Assembly: GCF_008629655.1 (NCBI RefSeq)
Contig: NZ_VWSG01000010.1
Location: 1-64,000 of the forward strand
Direction: 5' to 3'
From: Paenimyroides baculatum
GTDB lineage: Bacteria; Bacteroidota; Bacteroidia; Flavobacteriales; Flavobacteriaceae
Length of the DNA stretch: 64,000 nucleotides
Shown: positions 30,860-38,911 of the stretch, piece by piece
How the letters are laid out: each line of letters starts with the position of its first letter
Numbering within the stretch: the stretch's first letter is position 1
Notes under the pieces: model-generated
What the model was told of the DNA's origin: nothing
Databases searched by the model: none
What the model saw: the letters and a program-made list of their open reading frames with translations, nothing else
Position numbers and translations under genes: made by a program

Positions 30860-32824
30860 TTATTTTTTAATGAATTTGTAGCTAGATGAACCTTGAGTTG
30901 TTTTCACAGTTAATACATAAACACCAGATGTCAATCCAGAAACATCTATAGTCAAATTATCAGAATCAACTTTATTAGAATATTGTTTTACTTTTTTACC
31001 ACTAGCATCATAAATATCATAAGTAACGCCTAAAGCAATTTCTTTAGGCAGCAAAATATTTAGTACGTTTTGCGTTGGGTTTGGAAAAACTTTAACATCA
31101 CTAAACAAATGTTCTTTTGCTGATAAAGTAGTACCACTTCCACTTAATAACAAACTATACATTTGCTTTCCTCCTACTAACGTTCCTTTATGAGAAACAA
31201 CTACTCTATAATTACCAGCCGGAGCATTTTTTACTTCAACTTTCTCGACATTATCTACAACATTATCCACATCATTTCTAGCGTAATCTTTTTGAACAAT
31301 ATTATCTGTTCTTCTTAAAGACCAAGGTAAAAACTCTTGTTGCGTATCTTCATTTATAATTCTTAAATCTAAATCGTTAACCAATCTAGGAAATCTTTCA
31401 TCGTTTCCTGCTGTTGAAGTTCCTGCAGGATCATTCCATGCTAAAGTAGCTTTTAATTCAGAAACACCATCATACTCAAAAGTATTACTAAAGAAATTTC
31501 CATTATTCAACTCTTTCTGTAAAATCCATGCTTTGCTTGCTACATAATCCTCCATAAGCTTTGCACCTCCTTCAACATTCATAACTCCCCACCCAAACTC
31601 AGGATCAGGTCCAGGGTTAGCACCAGCCTCCATTGCTGTATGCGCCAACATCGCTCTTACAGTTGACGATAACATATACGAAGTAAACAAACTATTGTAA
31701 TACTGTTGCCATAAACCTATTGCTCCTGTAACAGCCGGAGCTGCCATTGATGTACCACTTTCTGTAGCTGTTGAAGTTGTTCCCGTTCCTAATGACAAAA
31801 CATTAACCCCTTTTGCAGAAATATCCGGTTTAATTCTATAATCATCTGTTGGCCCCCAGTTACTAAAAGTTGACATTACTACAGAATTAGAATTTACATA
31901 ATTACTAATACCATTTACAGCAGCAACAGTAACTAAATTCTTTGAAACGCCCATTGTTGTTAATAAATCTCTTCCTCCTTTAGTTGGTTGATAGGTAGTA
32001 TAATTATCCCTATCGTTACCTGCTGCTACAACAATTGTATAAAAAGGATTTGCGTTACTCATTAAATCAAAAAGTCGTGCCTCAGAGTTATATTGACCAA
32101 ACATGCTTTTTGAAAACCCTCCTTGACTTGCACTAGGACCATAAGAATGATTAGACACCAATAAGCCTGCTGCTGCTGCTGCACTCATTTCAGAATTATC
32201 ATTATCCCAATTAGCAGCCCACAATCTACCTTTTGGCAAAAACCCCTTTGTAGCATCTAATCCAGGAGCTCCTTCACCACTAGAAATAATTGTTCCTGCT
32301 ACGTGAGTAGCATGTGCAACACTTCCGTTAACAGGAGTTGCTCCATTATCTCTAAGCGTTACTCTACCTGCTATTGCAAAATGAGCAGCAACTGGCGCAC
32401 CACCGTCCCACTCCCCCGCAATCATACCCTGTCCTAATATATCTTTATTATGCAGATATGTCGCTTTTAAAGTATTTAAAGAGCTTGCGGTTCCGTTATT
32501 ATTAAAATACATTAAAGTATTATAATCTTGTTTATTATATGTTTTATAATATTTCAAATCCGTTGTTCCCTCATAAAAACCTACTAATTGATAAAAAGAG
32601 CCATCTGATTCTACTCCTTCTAAAGGATATCCTAATCTCAATGCTTTTTCTGTTGCTGCTTTAAGATTTTTTTCGTTTTTAATTTCTAATTCCTTTGTTA
32701 AATTATTTAGAAACAGTACATCTGTTTTAGAAATTATTTGTTGTCTTTCTTTATCTGTCTGTGCATTTGCTACAAATCCGGAAAGCATTAAAACTAAAAA
32801 TAGTTTCGTAATTTTATTTTTCAT
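30860..32824 (-). CDS. T9SS-exported subtilisin-like (S8) serine protease
   Basis: Secreted peptidase of 654 residues. A signal peptide (cleavage near ANAQ) and propeptide-like region precede the catalytic domain, with Asp140 (GEWDGG), His174 (HATHVAG), oxyanion Asn270 (VAAGN) and Ser359 (SGTSMAAP). A P/proprotein-like domain is at about 430-550. The C-terminal 75 residues are a T9SS type A sorting domain (VFPNPTQNVLNI, DASGKKVKQY, SGVYVLTVKT, ending KFIKK). The protein is therefore likely exported and surface-anchored or released. It lies upstream of the SusC/SusD operon, which may take up the peptides it makes; that link is inferred. Confidence 0.94.
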   Translation of the reverse strand: MKNKITKLFLVLMLSGFVANAQTDKERQQIISKTDVLFLNNLTKELEIKNEKNLKAATEKALRLGYPLEGVESDGSFYQLVGFYEGTTDLKYYKTYNKQDYNTLMYFNNNGTASSLNTLKATYLHNKDILGQGMIAGEWDGGAPVAAHFAIAGRVTLRDNGATPVNGSVAHATHVAGTIISSGEGAPGLDATKGFLPKGRLWAANWDNDNSEMSAAAAAGLLVSNHSYGPSASQGGFSKSMFGQYNSEARLFDLMSNANPFYTIVVAAGNDRDNYTTYQPTKGGRDLLTTMGVSKNLVTVAAVNGISNYVNSNSVVMSTFSNWGPTDDYRIKPDISAKGVNVLSLGTGTTSTATESGTSMAAPAVTGAIGLWQQYYNSLFTSYMLSSTVRAMLAHTAMEAGANPGPDPEFGWGVMNVEGGAKLMEDYVASKAWILQKELNNGNFFSNTFEYDGVSELKATLAWNDPAGTSTAGNDERFPRLVNDLDLRIINEDTQQEFLPWSLRRTDNIVQKDYARNDVDNVVDNVEKVEVKNAPAGNYRVVVSHKGTLVGGKQMYSLLLSGSGTTLSAKEHLFSDVKVFPNPTQNVLNILLPKEIALGVTYDIYDASGKKVKQYSNKVDSDNLTIDVSGLTSGVYVLTVKTTQGSSSYKFIKK

Positions 32825-32860
32825 TATATATAAATATTAATCATAATACATTTAAGATAT

Positions 32861-32878
32861 CAAATTTATGTAAATTTG
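32861..32878. promoter_or_regulatory. Palindromic divergent -7 elements between the S8 protease gene and rnhB
   Basis: An 8-bp perfect inverted repeat with a two-base spacer places TAAATTTG on the plus strand (32871-32878, toward rnhB) and on the minus strand (32861-32868, toward the protease). Both match TAnnTTTG. Neither has a TTG at the ideal distance. Confidence 0.45.
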
Positions 32879-32928
32879 TTGTGATTTTTATTTTTTTATT
32901 AAATTATTCTATTATTTAACATTTTGTT

Positions 32929-33534
32929 ATGTTATTAAAAGCGTATAGTAACCTAGAGATTGAGGTTGGTACTGATGAAGCAGGAAGAGGCTGCCTTGCA
33001 GGTCCCGTTACAGCGGCTGCCATTCTTATTAACGATAAATTAGAAAACGAACTTATTAACGATTCTAAAAAACTATCTATTGGTTCAAGGAAAAATTTGC
33101 GTTCGTTTATTGAAGAACACAACAGCTTCTTTAGTATTGCTCATATTTATGAAGATACCATTGATGAGATAAATATTTTGAACGCTTCTATTCAAGCCAT
33201 GCACAATGCCATTTCTACTTTGAGTTTTGAACCTGAATTCATTATTGTTGATGGAAATAGATTTAAACCTTATAAACAAATTCCGCACGAAACCATTATT
33301 AAAGGCGACAGCATGTATTTAAGTATTGCAGCTGCATCTATTCTGGCAAAAACGTATCGCGATGAATATATGTTACAACTACATGAAGAATTCCCGATGT
33401 ATGGCTGGGACACCAACATGGGTTACCCTACCAAAAAACATCGAGCTGCTATTTTAGAATACGGCCCGTGCAAATACCACCGTAAAACATTCAGACTTTT
33501 ACCGGAACAACTGGTATTGGATTTAAATAAATAA
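32929..33534 (+). CDS. rnhB: Ribonuclease HII
   Basis: Endonuclease of 201 residues that removes ribonucleotides and RNA from RNA-DNA hybrids. The metal-binding motif [14 protein letters not shown] gives Asp16-Glu17, and a later FIIVDGN supplies a further acidic residue. The family block [17 protein letters not shown] and the C-terminal [12 protein letters not shown] are intact. It is transcribed divergently from the protease gene. Confidence 0.96.
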   Translation: MLLKAYSNLEIEVGTDEAGRGCLAGPVTAAAILINDKLENELINDSKKLSIGSRKNLRSFIEEHNSFFSIAHIYEDTIDEINILNASIQAMHNAISTLSFEPEFIIVDGNRFKPYKQIPHETIIKGDSMYLSIAAASILAKTYRDEYMLQLHEEFPMYGWDTNMGYPTKKHRAAILEYGPCKYHRKTFRLLPEQLVLDLNK

Positions 33535-33556
33535 GGAGTGAAAATTCACTCCTTAT
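33531..33556. terminator. Bidirectional terminator between rnhB and lipB
   Basis: A 12-bp stem (33531-33542 with 33545-33556) with a minimal loop overlaps the rnhB stop codon and precedes the convergent lipB stop at 33561. It can serve both strands. Confidence 0.7.
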
Positions 33557-33560
33557 TATA

Positions 33561-34262
33561 CTATAAAAATTCGGCTTCAAAAAGCTCTTTAAAATAATGT
33601 AAGATTTTTTGCTTTACTTCTTCTTCATTTACTGTTTCCACACCTAATTCTACATTTAAAGAAGCTACTGCTTTTCCACGAATACCGCATGGAATAATAT
33701 TATCGAAATACCCTAAATTGGTGTTTACATTCAATGCAAAACCATGCATGGTTACCCAACGTGACGCACGCACACCCAAAGCACAAATTTTCCGAGCAAA
33801 GGGTGTTCCAACATCTAGCCAAACTCCGGTTTCGCCTTCGCTTCGCACACCTTTTAAACCATAATCTGCCAATGTTCTAATAAAAACATCTTCTAAAAAA
33901 CGCAGGTATTTGTGAATATCGGTAAAAAAATTATCTAAATCTAAAATTGGGTATCCTACAATTTGCCCCGGTCCGTGATACGTTATATCTCCACCGCGGT
34001 TTATCTTATAAAAAGTAGCGTCTTTTGCCGCCAATTGTTCATCATTCAAAAGCAAATTTTCTAAATCACCACTTTTACCCAATGTATAAACATGCGGATG
34101 CTCTACAAACAAAAAATAATTAGGTGTTTCTTTGGCATTTGCTTCGTCTTTACGGTTTTGCGATTTTATATCTAAAATTCCCTGAAACAATTCTTCCTGA
34201 TAATCCCAGGTATCTTTATAGTCTTTTAATCCTAAATCCTGTATTTGAACTTTTTTATTCAT
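33561..34262 (-). CDS. lipB: Lipoyl(octanoyl) transferase LipB
   Basis: Enzyme of 233 residues that moves octanoyl groups from acyl carrier protein to lipoyl domains in lipoate synthesis. The motifs RGGDITYHGPGQIVGYPI, RKICALGVR (active-site Lys) and IIPCGIRGKAVASL (nucleophilic Cys) are all visible. It follows the small YqaE gene by 13 bases and is probably co-transcribed with it. Confidence 0.95.
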   Translation of the reverse strand: MNKKVQIQDLGLKDYKDTWDYQEELFQGILDIKSQNRKDEANAKETPNYFLFVEHPHVYTLGKSGDLENLLLNDEQLAAKDATFYKINRGGDITYHGPGQIVGYPILDLDNFFTDIHKYLRFLEDVFIRTLADYGLKGVRSEGETGVWLDVGTPFARKICALGVRASRWVTMHGFALNVNTNLGYFDNIIPCGIRGKAVASLNVELGVETVNEEEVKQKILHYFKELFEAEFL

Positions 34263-34275
34263 TTTAATGCTGTGT

Positions 34276-34440
34276 TTATCTGTTGTATTTGGGATTGTTT
34301 AAAATTACCAAAGCGCCAATAACTCCCGGAACCCATCCTGCCAAAGTCAGCAGAAGCACGATTAGTATCGATCCGCACCCTTTATCAAAAACAGCAAAAG
34401 GCGGTAGAAAAATGGCTAATAAAACCCTCCAAAAACTCAT
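34276..34440 (-). CDS. YqaE/Pmp3 family small membrane protein
   Basis: Two-helix membrane peptide of 54 residues. The family signature FLPPFAVFDKGCGSILIVLLLTLAGWVPGVIGALVI is clear. Homologues modulate membrane potential or stress tolerance; the function in bacteria is poorly known. The frame is open to 34479, but the ATG at 34440 (MSFWRVLLAIFLPP) matches the family. A -7-like TAAATTTG lies at 34467-34474 on the minus strand. Confidence 0.88.
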   Translation of the reverse strand: MSFWRVLLAIFLPPFAVFDKGCGSILIVLLLTLAGWVPGVIGALVILNNPKYNR

Positions 34441-34541
34441 AGTATTTCCATTAATTAATAATCTTACAAATTTAATCAATTAAAAACAATGTTGCATTTA
34501 AAAATATTCAAACAAAACTTATCAATCAACTAAAAAATAAT

Positions 34542-34549
34542 TAATTTTG
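34542..34549 (+). promoter_or_regulatory. -7 promoter element of lysS
   Basis: The plus strand reads TAATTTTG (TAnnTTTG), 28-36 bases before the lysS ATG. No ideally spaced TTG was seen. Confidence 0.45.
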
Positions 34550-34577
34550 CAGGTTAAATAAAGAAAATATAAATTTT

Positions 34578-36278
34578 ATGCAACTTTCAGAACAAGAAAT
34601 CATCAGAAGAGAAAAATTGGGCAAGTTACGTGAACTTGGCATCAATCCTTATCCCGCAAATTTGTTTCCGGTAAATCATACATCGAAGCAGATCAAGGAA
34701 ACTTTTGAAGAAGGTAAGAAGGTTGTAACTGCCGGCAGATTAATGAGTGTGCGCGATCAGGGTAAAGCGAGTTTTGCAGAAATTCAAGATCAGGAAGGCA
34801 GAATTCAGTTGTATTTAAATCGTGATGTTATCTGCACTGGCGAAGACAAAACGTTATACAACACTGTATTTAAAAAACTAACCGATTTAGGCGATTTTAT
34901 CGGTATTGAAGGCGAATTATTTACTACGCAAGTGGGTGCAAAATGTATCCGTGTAGAAAAATTTTCGATCCTTTCTAAAACATTACGCCCATTACCGTTA
35001 CCAAAAACCGATGAGGAAGGAAATGTATTTGACGCCTTTACCGATCCGGAATTGCGTTACCGTATGCGTTATGTAGATTTAATCGTGAATCCGTTAAACA
35101 AAGAAATTTTTATAAAACGCACCAAATTATACAATGCCATGCGATCGTTTTTTAACGACCGCGGTTATTTAGAGGTTGACACTCCGGTTTTACAGTCGAT
35201 TCCCGGTGGTGCAGCGGCGCGTCCGTTTATTACACACCACAATGCGTTAGACATTCCGTTGTACATGCGTATTGCGAACGAATTGTATTTAAAACGTTTG
35301 ATTGTTGGTGGATTTGAAGGCGTTTACGAGTTTTCTAAAAATTTCCGTAATGAAGGAATGGACAGAACACACAATCCGGAATTTACGGCAATGGAAATTT
35401 ACGTTGCTTATAAAGATTACAACTGGATGATGGAGTTCACCGAGCAATTGTTGGAACATTGCGCCATTGCAGTTAATGGAACAAGCGAAGCTACTTTTGG
35501 CGATCACAAAATTAATTTTAAAGCGCCTTACCAACGTATTACCATGCGTCAGGCGATTATTGATTTTACCGGTTTTGATATTGATGGAAAAACCGAAGAC
35601 GAAATTCGCGAAGCTGCCAAAAATATGGGTATTGCTGTTGATGACACCATGGGTAAAGGAAAGCTGATTGATGAAATTTTTGGTGAAAAGTGTGAAGGAA
35701 ACTACATTCAGCCAACATTTATTACCGATTACCCTAAAGAAATGTCGCCTTTAACAAAAGAGCACAGAGATAATCCGGAATTAACCGAGCGTTTTGAATT
35801 GATGGTTTGTGGTAAAGAAATTGCGAATTCATATTCAGAATTAAACGACCCTATTGATCAAAGAGAACGTTTTGAAGACCAGTTGAAATTATCTGAAAAA
35901 GGTGACGATGAAGCCGGACAGTTTATTGACGAAGATTTCTTACGTGCATTAGAATTCGGAATGCCGCCAACAGGTGGTTTAGGAATCGGCATGGACCGAT
36001 TGATTATGTTTTTAACCAACAACCCATCAATACAAGAAGTATTGTTTTTTCCGCAAATGCGACCAGAAAAAGCAGCACCTGCTTACGAATTAACCGATGA
36101 CGAAAAAATAATCATCAGCATTTTAGAAGCCAACCAAAACAGACTGGCTATTGCAGCGTTAAAAGAACAGGCAGCGTTAAGCGGTAAAAAATGGGACAAA
36201 GCCATGAAAGCTTTAGCTTCATACAACCTAACCAAAGTGATTACAGAAAACGAAGAAAAAATAGTTGAGTTTGTATAG
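34578..36278 (+). CDS. lysS: Lysyl-tRNA synthetase (class II)
   Basis: Charges tRNA-Lys; 566 residues. The OB-fold anticodon domain is at about 50-150. The class II catalytic core follows, with motif 2 (FRNEGMDRTHNPEFTAMEIY) and motif 3 (GLGIGMDRLIMFLTNNPSIQEVLFFP). A C-terminal tail of about 60 residues beyond the usual end (after FFPQMRPE) is seen in other Bacteroidota LysS proteins. The ATG at 34578 is preceded by a -7 element and no Shine-Dalgarno. Confidence 0.97.
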   Translation: MQLSEQEIIRREKLGKLRELGINPYPANLFPVNHTSKQIKETFEEGKKVVTAGRLMSVRDQGKASFAEIQDQEGRIQLYLNRDVICTGEDKTLYNTVFKKLTDLGDFIGIEGELFTTQVGAKCIRVEKFSILSKTLRPLPLPKTDEEGNVFDAFTDPELRYRMRYVDLIVNPLNKEIFIKRTKLYNAMRSFFNDRGYLEVDTPVLQSIPGGAAARPFITHHNALDIPLYMRIANELYLKRLIVGGFEGVYEFSKNFRNEGMDRTHNPEFTAMEIYVAYKDYNWMMEFTEQLLEHCAIAVNGTSEATFGDHKINFKAPYQRITMRQAIIDFTGFDIDGKTEDEIREAAKNMGIAVDDTMGKGKLIDEIFGEKCEGNYIQPTFITDYPKEMSPLTKEHRDNPELTERFELMVCGKEIANSYSELNDPIDQRERFEDQLKLSEKGDDEAGQFIDEDFLRALEFGMPPTGGLGIGMDRLIMFLTNNPSIQEVLFFPQMRPEKAAPAYELTDDEKIIISILEANQNRLAIAALKEQAALSGKKWDKAMKALASYNLTKVITENEEKIVEFV

Positions 36279-36301
36279 GCAAACTTGAAAGCTTCATATA
36301 T

Positions 36302-36340
36302 AAAACAGGGGTTTGACTTAATTAGTCAAACCCCTGTTTT
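36302..36340. terminator. Terminator of lysS
   Basis: A 17-bp perfect stem (36302-36318 with 36324-36340) with a five-base loop and a T-run downstream. Its symmetry lets it also stop the convergent gene that ends at 36400. Confidence 0.92.
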
Positions 36341-36399
36341 ATAAGGCACTTTAAAAAAACAAATAATTTGAATTAGGGCAATGGAAATTTTGCTTGCCT

Positions 36400-37977
36400 T
36401 TAACCTGTACTTAAAGCCCTATTTACAGACTGTGTAAGATTGTCTACCAGCAAGCCTAATATCTCATCCATCAACTTAAGATCTTTCTTTGAAGTGCGTG
36501 CGAAATCATGGTTAAACTGCAAGCGGTGCTTTATAAAACCAAAAAAGTTTTTACCGTTGTACTTATAAAACAGGAACTCTACCTTTTCCAGCTGCGGCTC
36601 AAAATGCACAATAAGTTTCCACAAAATGAAGGGAGTGGCATAATTGGGCAGGTATGAAGATTTTGAAAAAACCAGTGTACGAAAAACCCTCATAAGTGTA
36701 TGGTTAAACAAAAGCTCTGCACCTTCACTATTTTTCTTACCCTCTTTGCGTACAGCCAAATAACTTTCGTATAATACTTTTGCAGACCGGAAATAATACT
36801 CCAAATCGGGATAGCATTTAACATGCGGATCTTCCCAATGTATCTGCGGATATACCGCAGATTGGTACACCCTATTTTCGTACTGCATTATCTCTTTGAA
36901 AAACGCCTGATGCTGAAACAGATTTTTCTGTATCCAAATACGGGAATGACCAATAATAACCACCTCAACATGTTCACCAAGCTTTGCCGTTACAGACTGC
37001 TGCATAGAACTGAGAACCACCGAACCCAGACCCTCACCAACCAAAAGCAAATAATATACAGACTGTGCAGAGCCAATTCTTTTATCGAACAGGTACATTT
37101 CTTCCACAGGCTTTATCCGTAAAATTTGAGAGACAATCTTTGTCTGTTCCTCTTCATCGGCGACACAGTCCATAAGCTTAAAGCCATGTTCCGGCATAAT
37201 TGTTTTAATTGACTTTTTAAGTTCTGCAAAACGTTTAGAAACCAGATTGTACAATTTACTTTCGCATTCTATTAGGGCATTAACCAAGTCGTCATTAAAA
37301 TAATCATCGTCTTCTTCTGCACATTGCACTGCTCTTTCCAGCTCGCCTATCAAAAAGAATTCGTTTTCATTTTTTTTCAAAAATAAAGAGGCTAATTCAG
37401 GCTCTACCAGTATCAATCTATTGATACTCTGGTGTAAATTGTCCAAATTCAGATTTCTACCAAAATAAAGCTGTTCCAACTGAAAAATATCGAATTCATA
37501 TACCGAATTTAAGATTAACACCGTACCTAACTGCGAAGAATAATTCCTCATGCGTCGGCTTTCAGAAAGCAACAGATCGTGATCGTGATAAAACCGCTCG
37601 GTATATTGCCCGTACTTTTTTTTACAACTACTCCAAGATATGTCTGAACAATCATTAGCCTCTTCATTGCTATACAGTAACGCAGTCTTCCGGCAGTTGG
37701 CCGTGGTGAACGGATTCCCAATTGAAAGGCTGTTTTTCATTGAAAACTCACTGATAACATGTACAAGCAAGCCATATTTTATAAAAGTATTTGCGATCCA
37801 TTTTTTCGATTCAACCAGGTGCAGATCCACGTTACTGATTAAAACAATAATGAGTTGTGAAATGCCCTTTTCCGAGGGATGATAAAAAATACTGGCTATA
37901 GCGAACTCTGCTATCAGCTGGCGAAGGCTGTCCTGCAATGCCGGATCTAATTCTGAGGAAATTTTAACTGTATCCAT
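36400..37977 (-). CDS. Uncharacterised protein; possible duplicated degenerate MNT-HEPN architecture
   Basis: I do not recognise this 525-residue protein by name. Read by eye it has two similar halves. Each half starts with a nucleotidyltransferase-like (MNT) segment (about residues 19-105 and 281-377) in which the GS and DxD catalytic motifs appear lost; EEMYLFDKRIGSAQSVYYLLLVG sits where an LFGSR...DLLV motif would be. Each then continues into a helical HEPN-like segment (about 125-260 and 384-523). The second half keeps an Arg485-x4-His490 pair resembling the HEPN RNase motif. These assignments are inferred by pattern only. The ATG at 37977 is preferred over a TTG at 38022, and a TAAGTTTG -7 element lies at 38004-38011. 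It is divergent from an XRE regulator. Confidence 0.6.
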   Translation of the reverse strand: MDTVKISSELDPALQDSLRQLIAEFAIASIFYHPSEKGISQLIIVLISNVDLHLVESKKWIANTFIKYGLLVHVISEFSMKNSLSIGNPFTTANCRKTALLYSNEEANDCSDISWSSCKKKYGQYTERFYHDHDLLLSESRRMRNYSSQLGTVLILNSVYEFDIFQLEQLYFGRNLNLDNLHQSINRLILVEPELASLFLKKNENEFFLIGELERAVQCAEEDDDYFNDDLVNALIECESKLYNLVSKRFAELKKSIKTIMPEHGFKLMDCVADEEEQTKIVSQILRIKPVEEMYLFDKRIGSAQSVYYLLLVGEGLGSVVLSSMQQSVTAKLGEHVEVVIIGHSRIWIQKNLFQHQAFFKEIMQYENRVYQSAVYPQIHWEDPHVKCYPDLEYYFRSAKVLYESYLAVRKEGKKNSEGAELLFNHTLMRVFRTLVFSKSSYLPNYATPFILWKLIVHFEPQLEKVEFLFYKYNGKNFFGFIKHRLQFNHDFARTSKKDLKLMDEILGLLVDNLTQSVNRALSTG

Positions 37978-38003
37978 ATCATTCAATTTTAAAGATTTGA
38001 ATA

Positions 38004-38011
38004 CAAACTTA
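38004..38011 (-). promoter_or_regulatory. -7 promoter element of the MNT/HEPN-like gene
   Basis: The minus strand reads TAAGTTTG (TAnnTTTG) 27-34 bases before the ATG at 37977, which also argues against a start at 38022. Confidence 0.45.
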
Positions 38012-38022
38012 GTATGGAGCAA

Positions 38023-38403
38023 AAGGATATAAAATTCGGCTACGGGATAAAAAATCCGCTACAGCGGGATATTTTAGTCCAATCCAGTTATCAGGAGCTT
38101 TAAGCATAATTACGTTTTTATACCTATCAGTTATTTTTTACTATATTAGCACCGTACTGCTGTAAACTTCAAAAAACGCTGATTGAAAATTTATCTACCT
38201 TCAGATTCTAAATCCTGTTTTTTATTCTGTTTTTTACATTTTTTAACTAAAATGCAGTTCATGCACTAACCATGCTTTATCCATACAGTATCTACGGAGT
38301 ATCCCTACTGTTGCCATTTAGAAAATTTTTTCGGTTTGTACTTTAGGCTTTTTTACCTAATTTTTATTAAATTTACATTTACGTTAAACCAAATTAAAAT
38401 GCC
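38023..38403. promoter_or_regulatory. Long divergent intergenic region upstream of the XRE gene
   Basis: About 380 bases with no gene. It holds an imperfect inverted repeat (ATCCGCT near 38054 with AGCGGGAT near 38063), two copies of CTGTTTTTTA near 38215 and 38228, three ATGC half-sites 9-11 bases apart at 38252-38275, and a weak -7-like TACATTTA at 38374-38381 before the XRE gene. Any of these could be an operator; none is proven. Confidence 0.35.
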
Positions 38404-38811
38404 ATGGAACAAAAAATTCACGAAGGACGCAATATAAAACGATTCAGGGAAATGCTGGGTATTAAACAAGACGCCCTGGCATACGAACTTGGCGAAGACT
38501 GGAACCAGAAGAAAGTATCTATGCTTGAGCAGAAGGAAGCCATAGACGAAACCCTTTTAGAGCAGATTGCAGCCGTACTTAAAATTCCTGCAGAAGCCAT
38601 ACAGAATTTTGATGAAGAGAAAGCTGTAAATTTAATTTCTTGCAACTTCTCTGACAACGCGATGTTTAATAATAGAATTGAAGTCCAAAACAATAATCCA
38701 ATTGATCAAATTATCCAACTGCACGAGGAAAAGATTGTATTATACGAGCGTATGCTTAAAGAAAAAGAAGAAATGATGCTGCGCTTGGAAAAACTAATAA
38801 ACAGCAAATAA
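38404..38811 (+). CDS. XRE-family helix-turn-helix regulator with C-terminal coiled coil
   Basis: DNA-binding protein of 135 residues. The N-terminal HTH (NIKRFREMLGIKQDALAYELGEDWNQKKVSMLEQKE, about residues 9-44) is of the type common in Bacteroidota. A linker follows, then a C-terminal heptad-rich helix (about 100-133) likely used for oligomerisation. It is divergent from the MNT/HEPN-like gene and may regulate it; this is inferred from adjacency. No Shine-Dalgarno was seen. Confidence 0.88.
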   Translation: MEQKIHEGRNIKRFREMLGIKQDALAYELGEDWNQKKVSMLEQKEAIDETLLEQIAAVLKIPAEAIQNFDEEKAVNLISCNFSDNAMFNNRIEVQNNNPIDQIIQLHEEKIVLYERMLKEKEEMMLRLEKLINSK

Positions 38812-38862
38812 TCGGCTTAAAAATATGCTGTAACCAGCATTTATACAAAGCTTGTAATAAAC

Positions 38863-38890
38863 AAACCCTCTGCGAATAAGCAGAGGGTTT
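38863..38890. terminator. Bidirectional terminator after the XRE gene
   Basis: An 11-bp stem (38863-38873 with 38880-38890) lies between the convergent XRE gene and the T9SS protein gene, with a T-run on the plus strand. Confidence 0.8.
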
Positions 38891-38911
38891 TATTTGAAAT
38901 AATGTTTTTAG

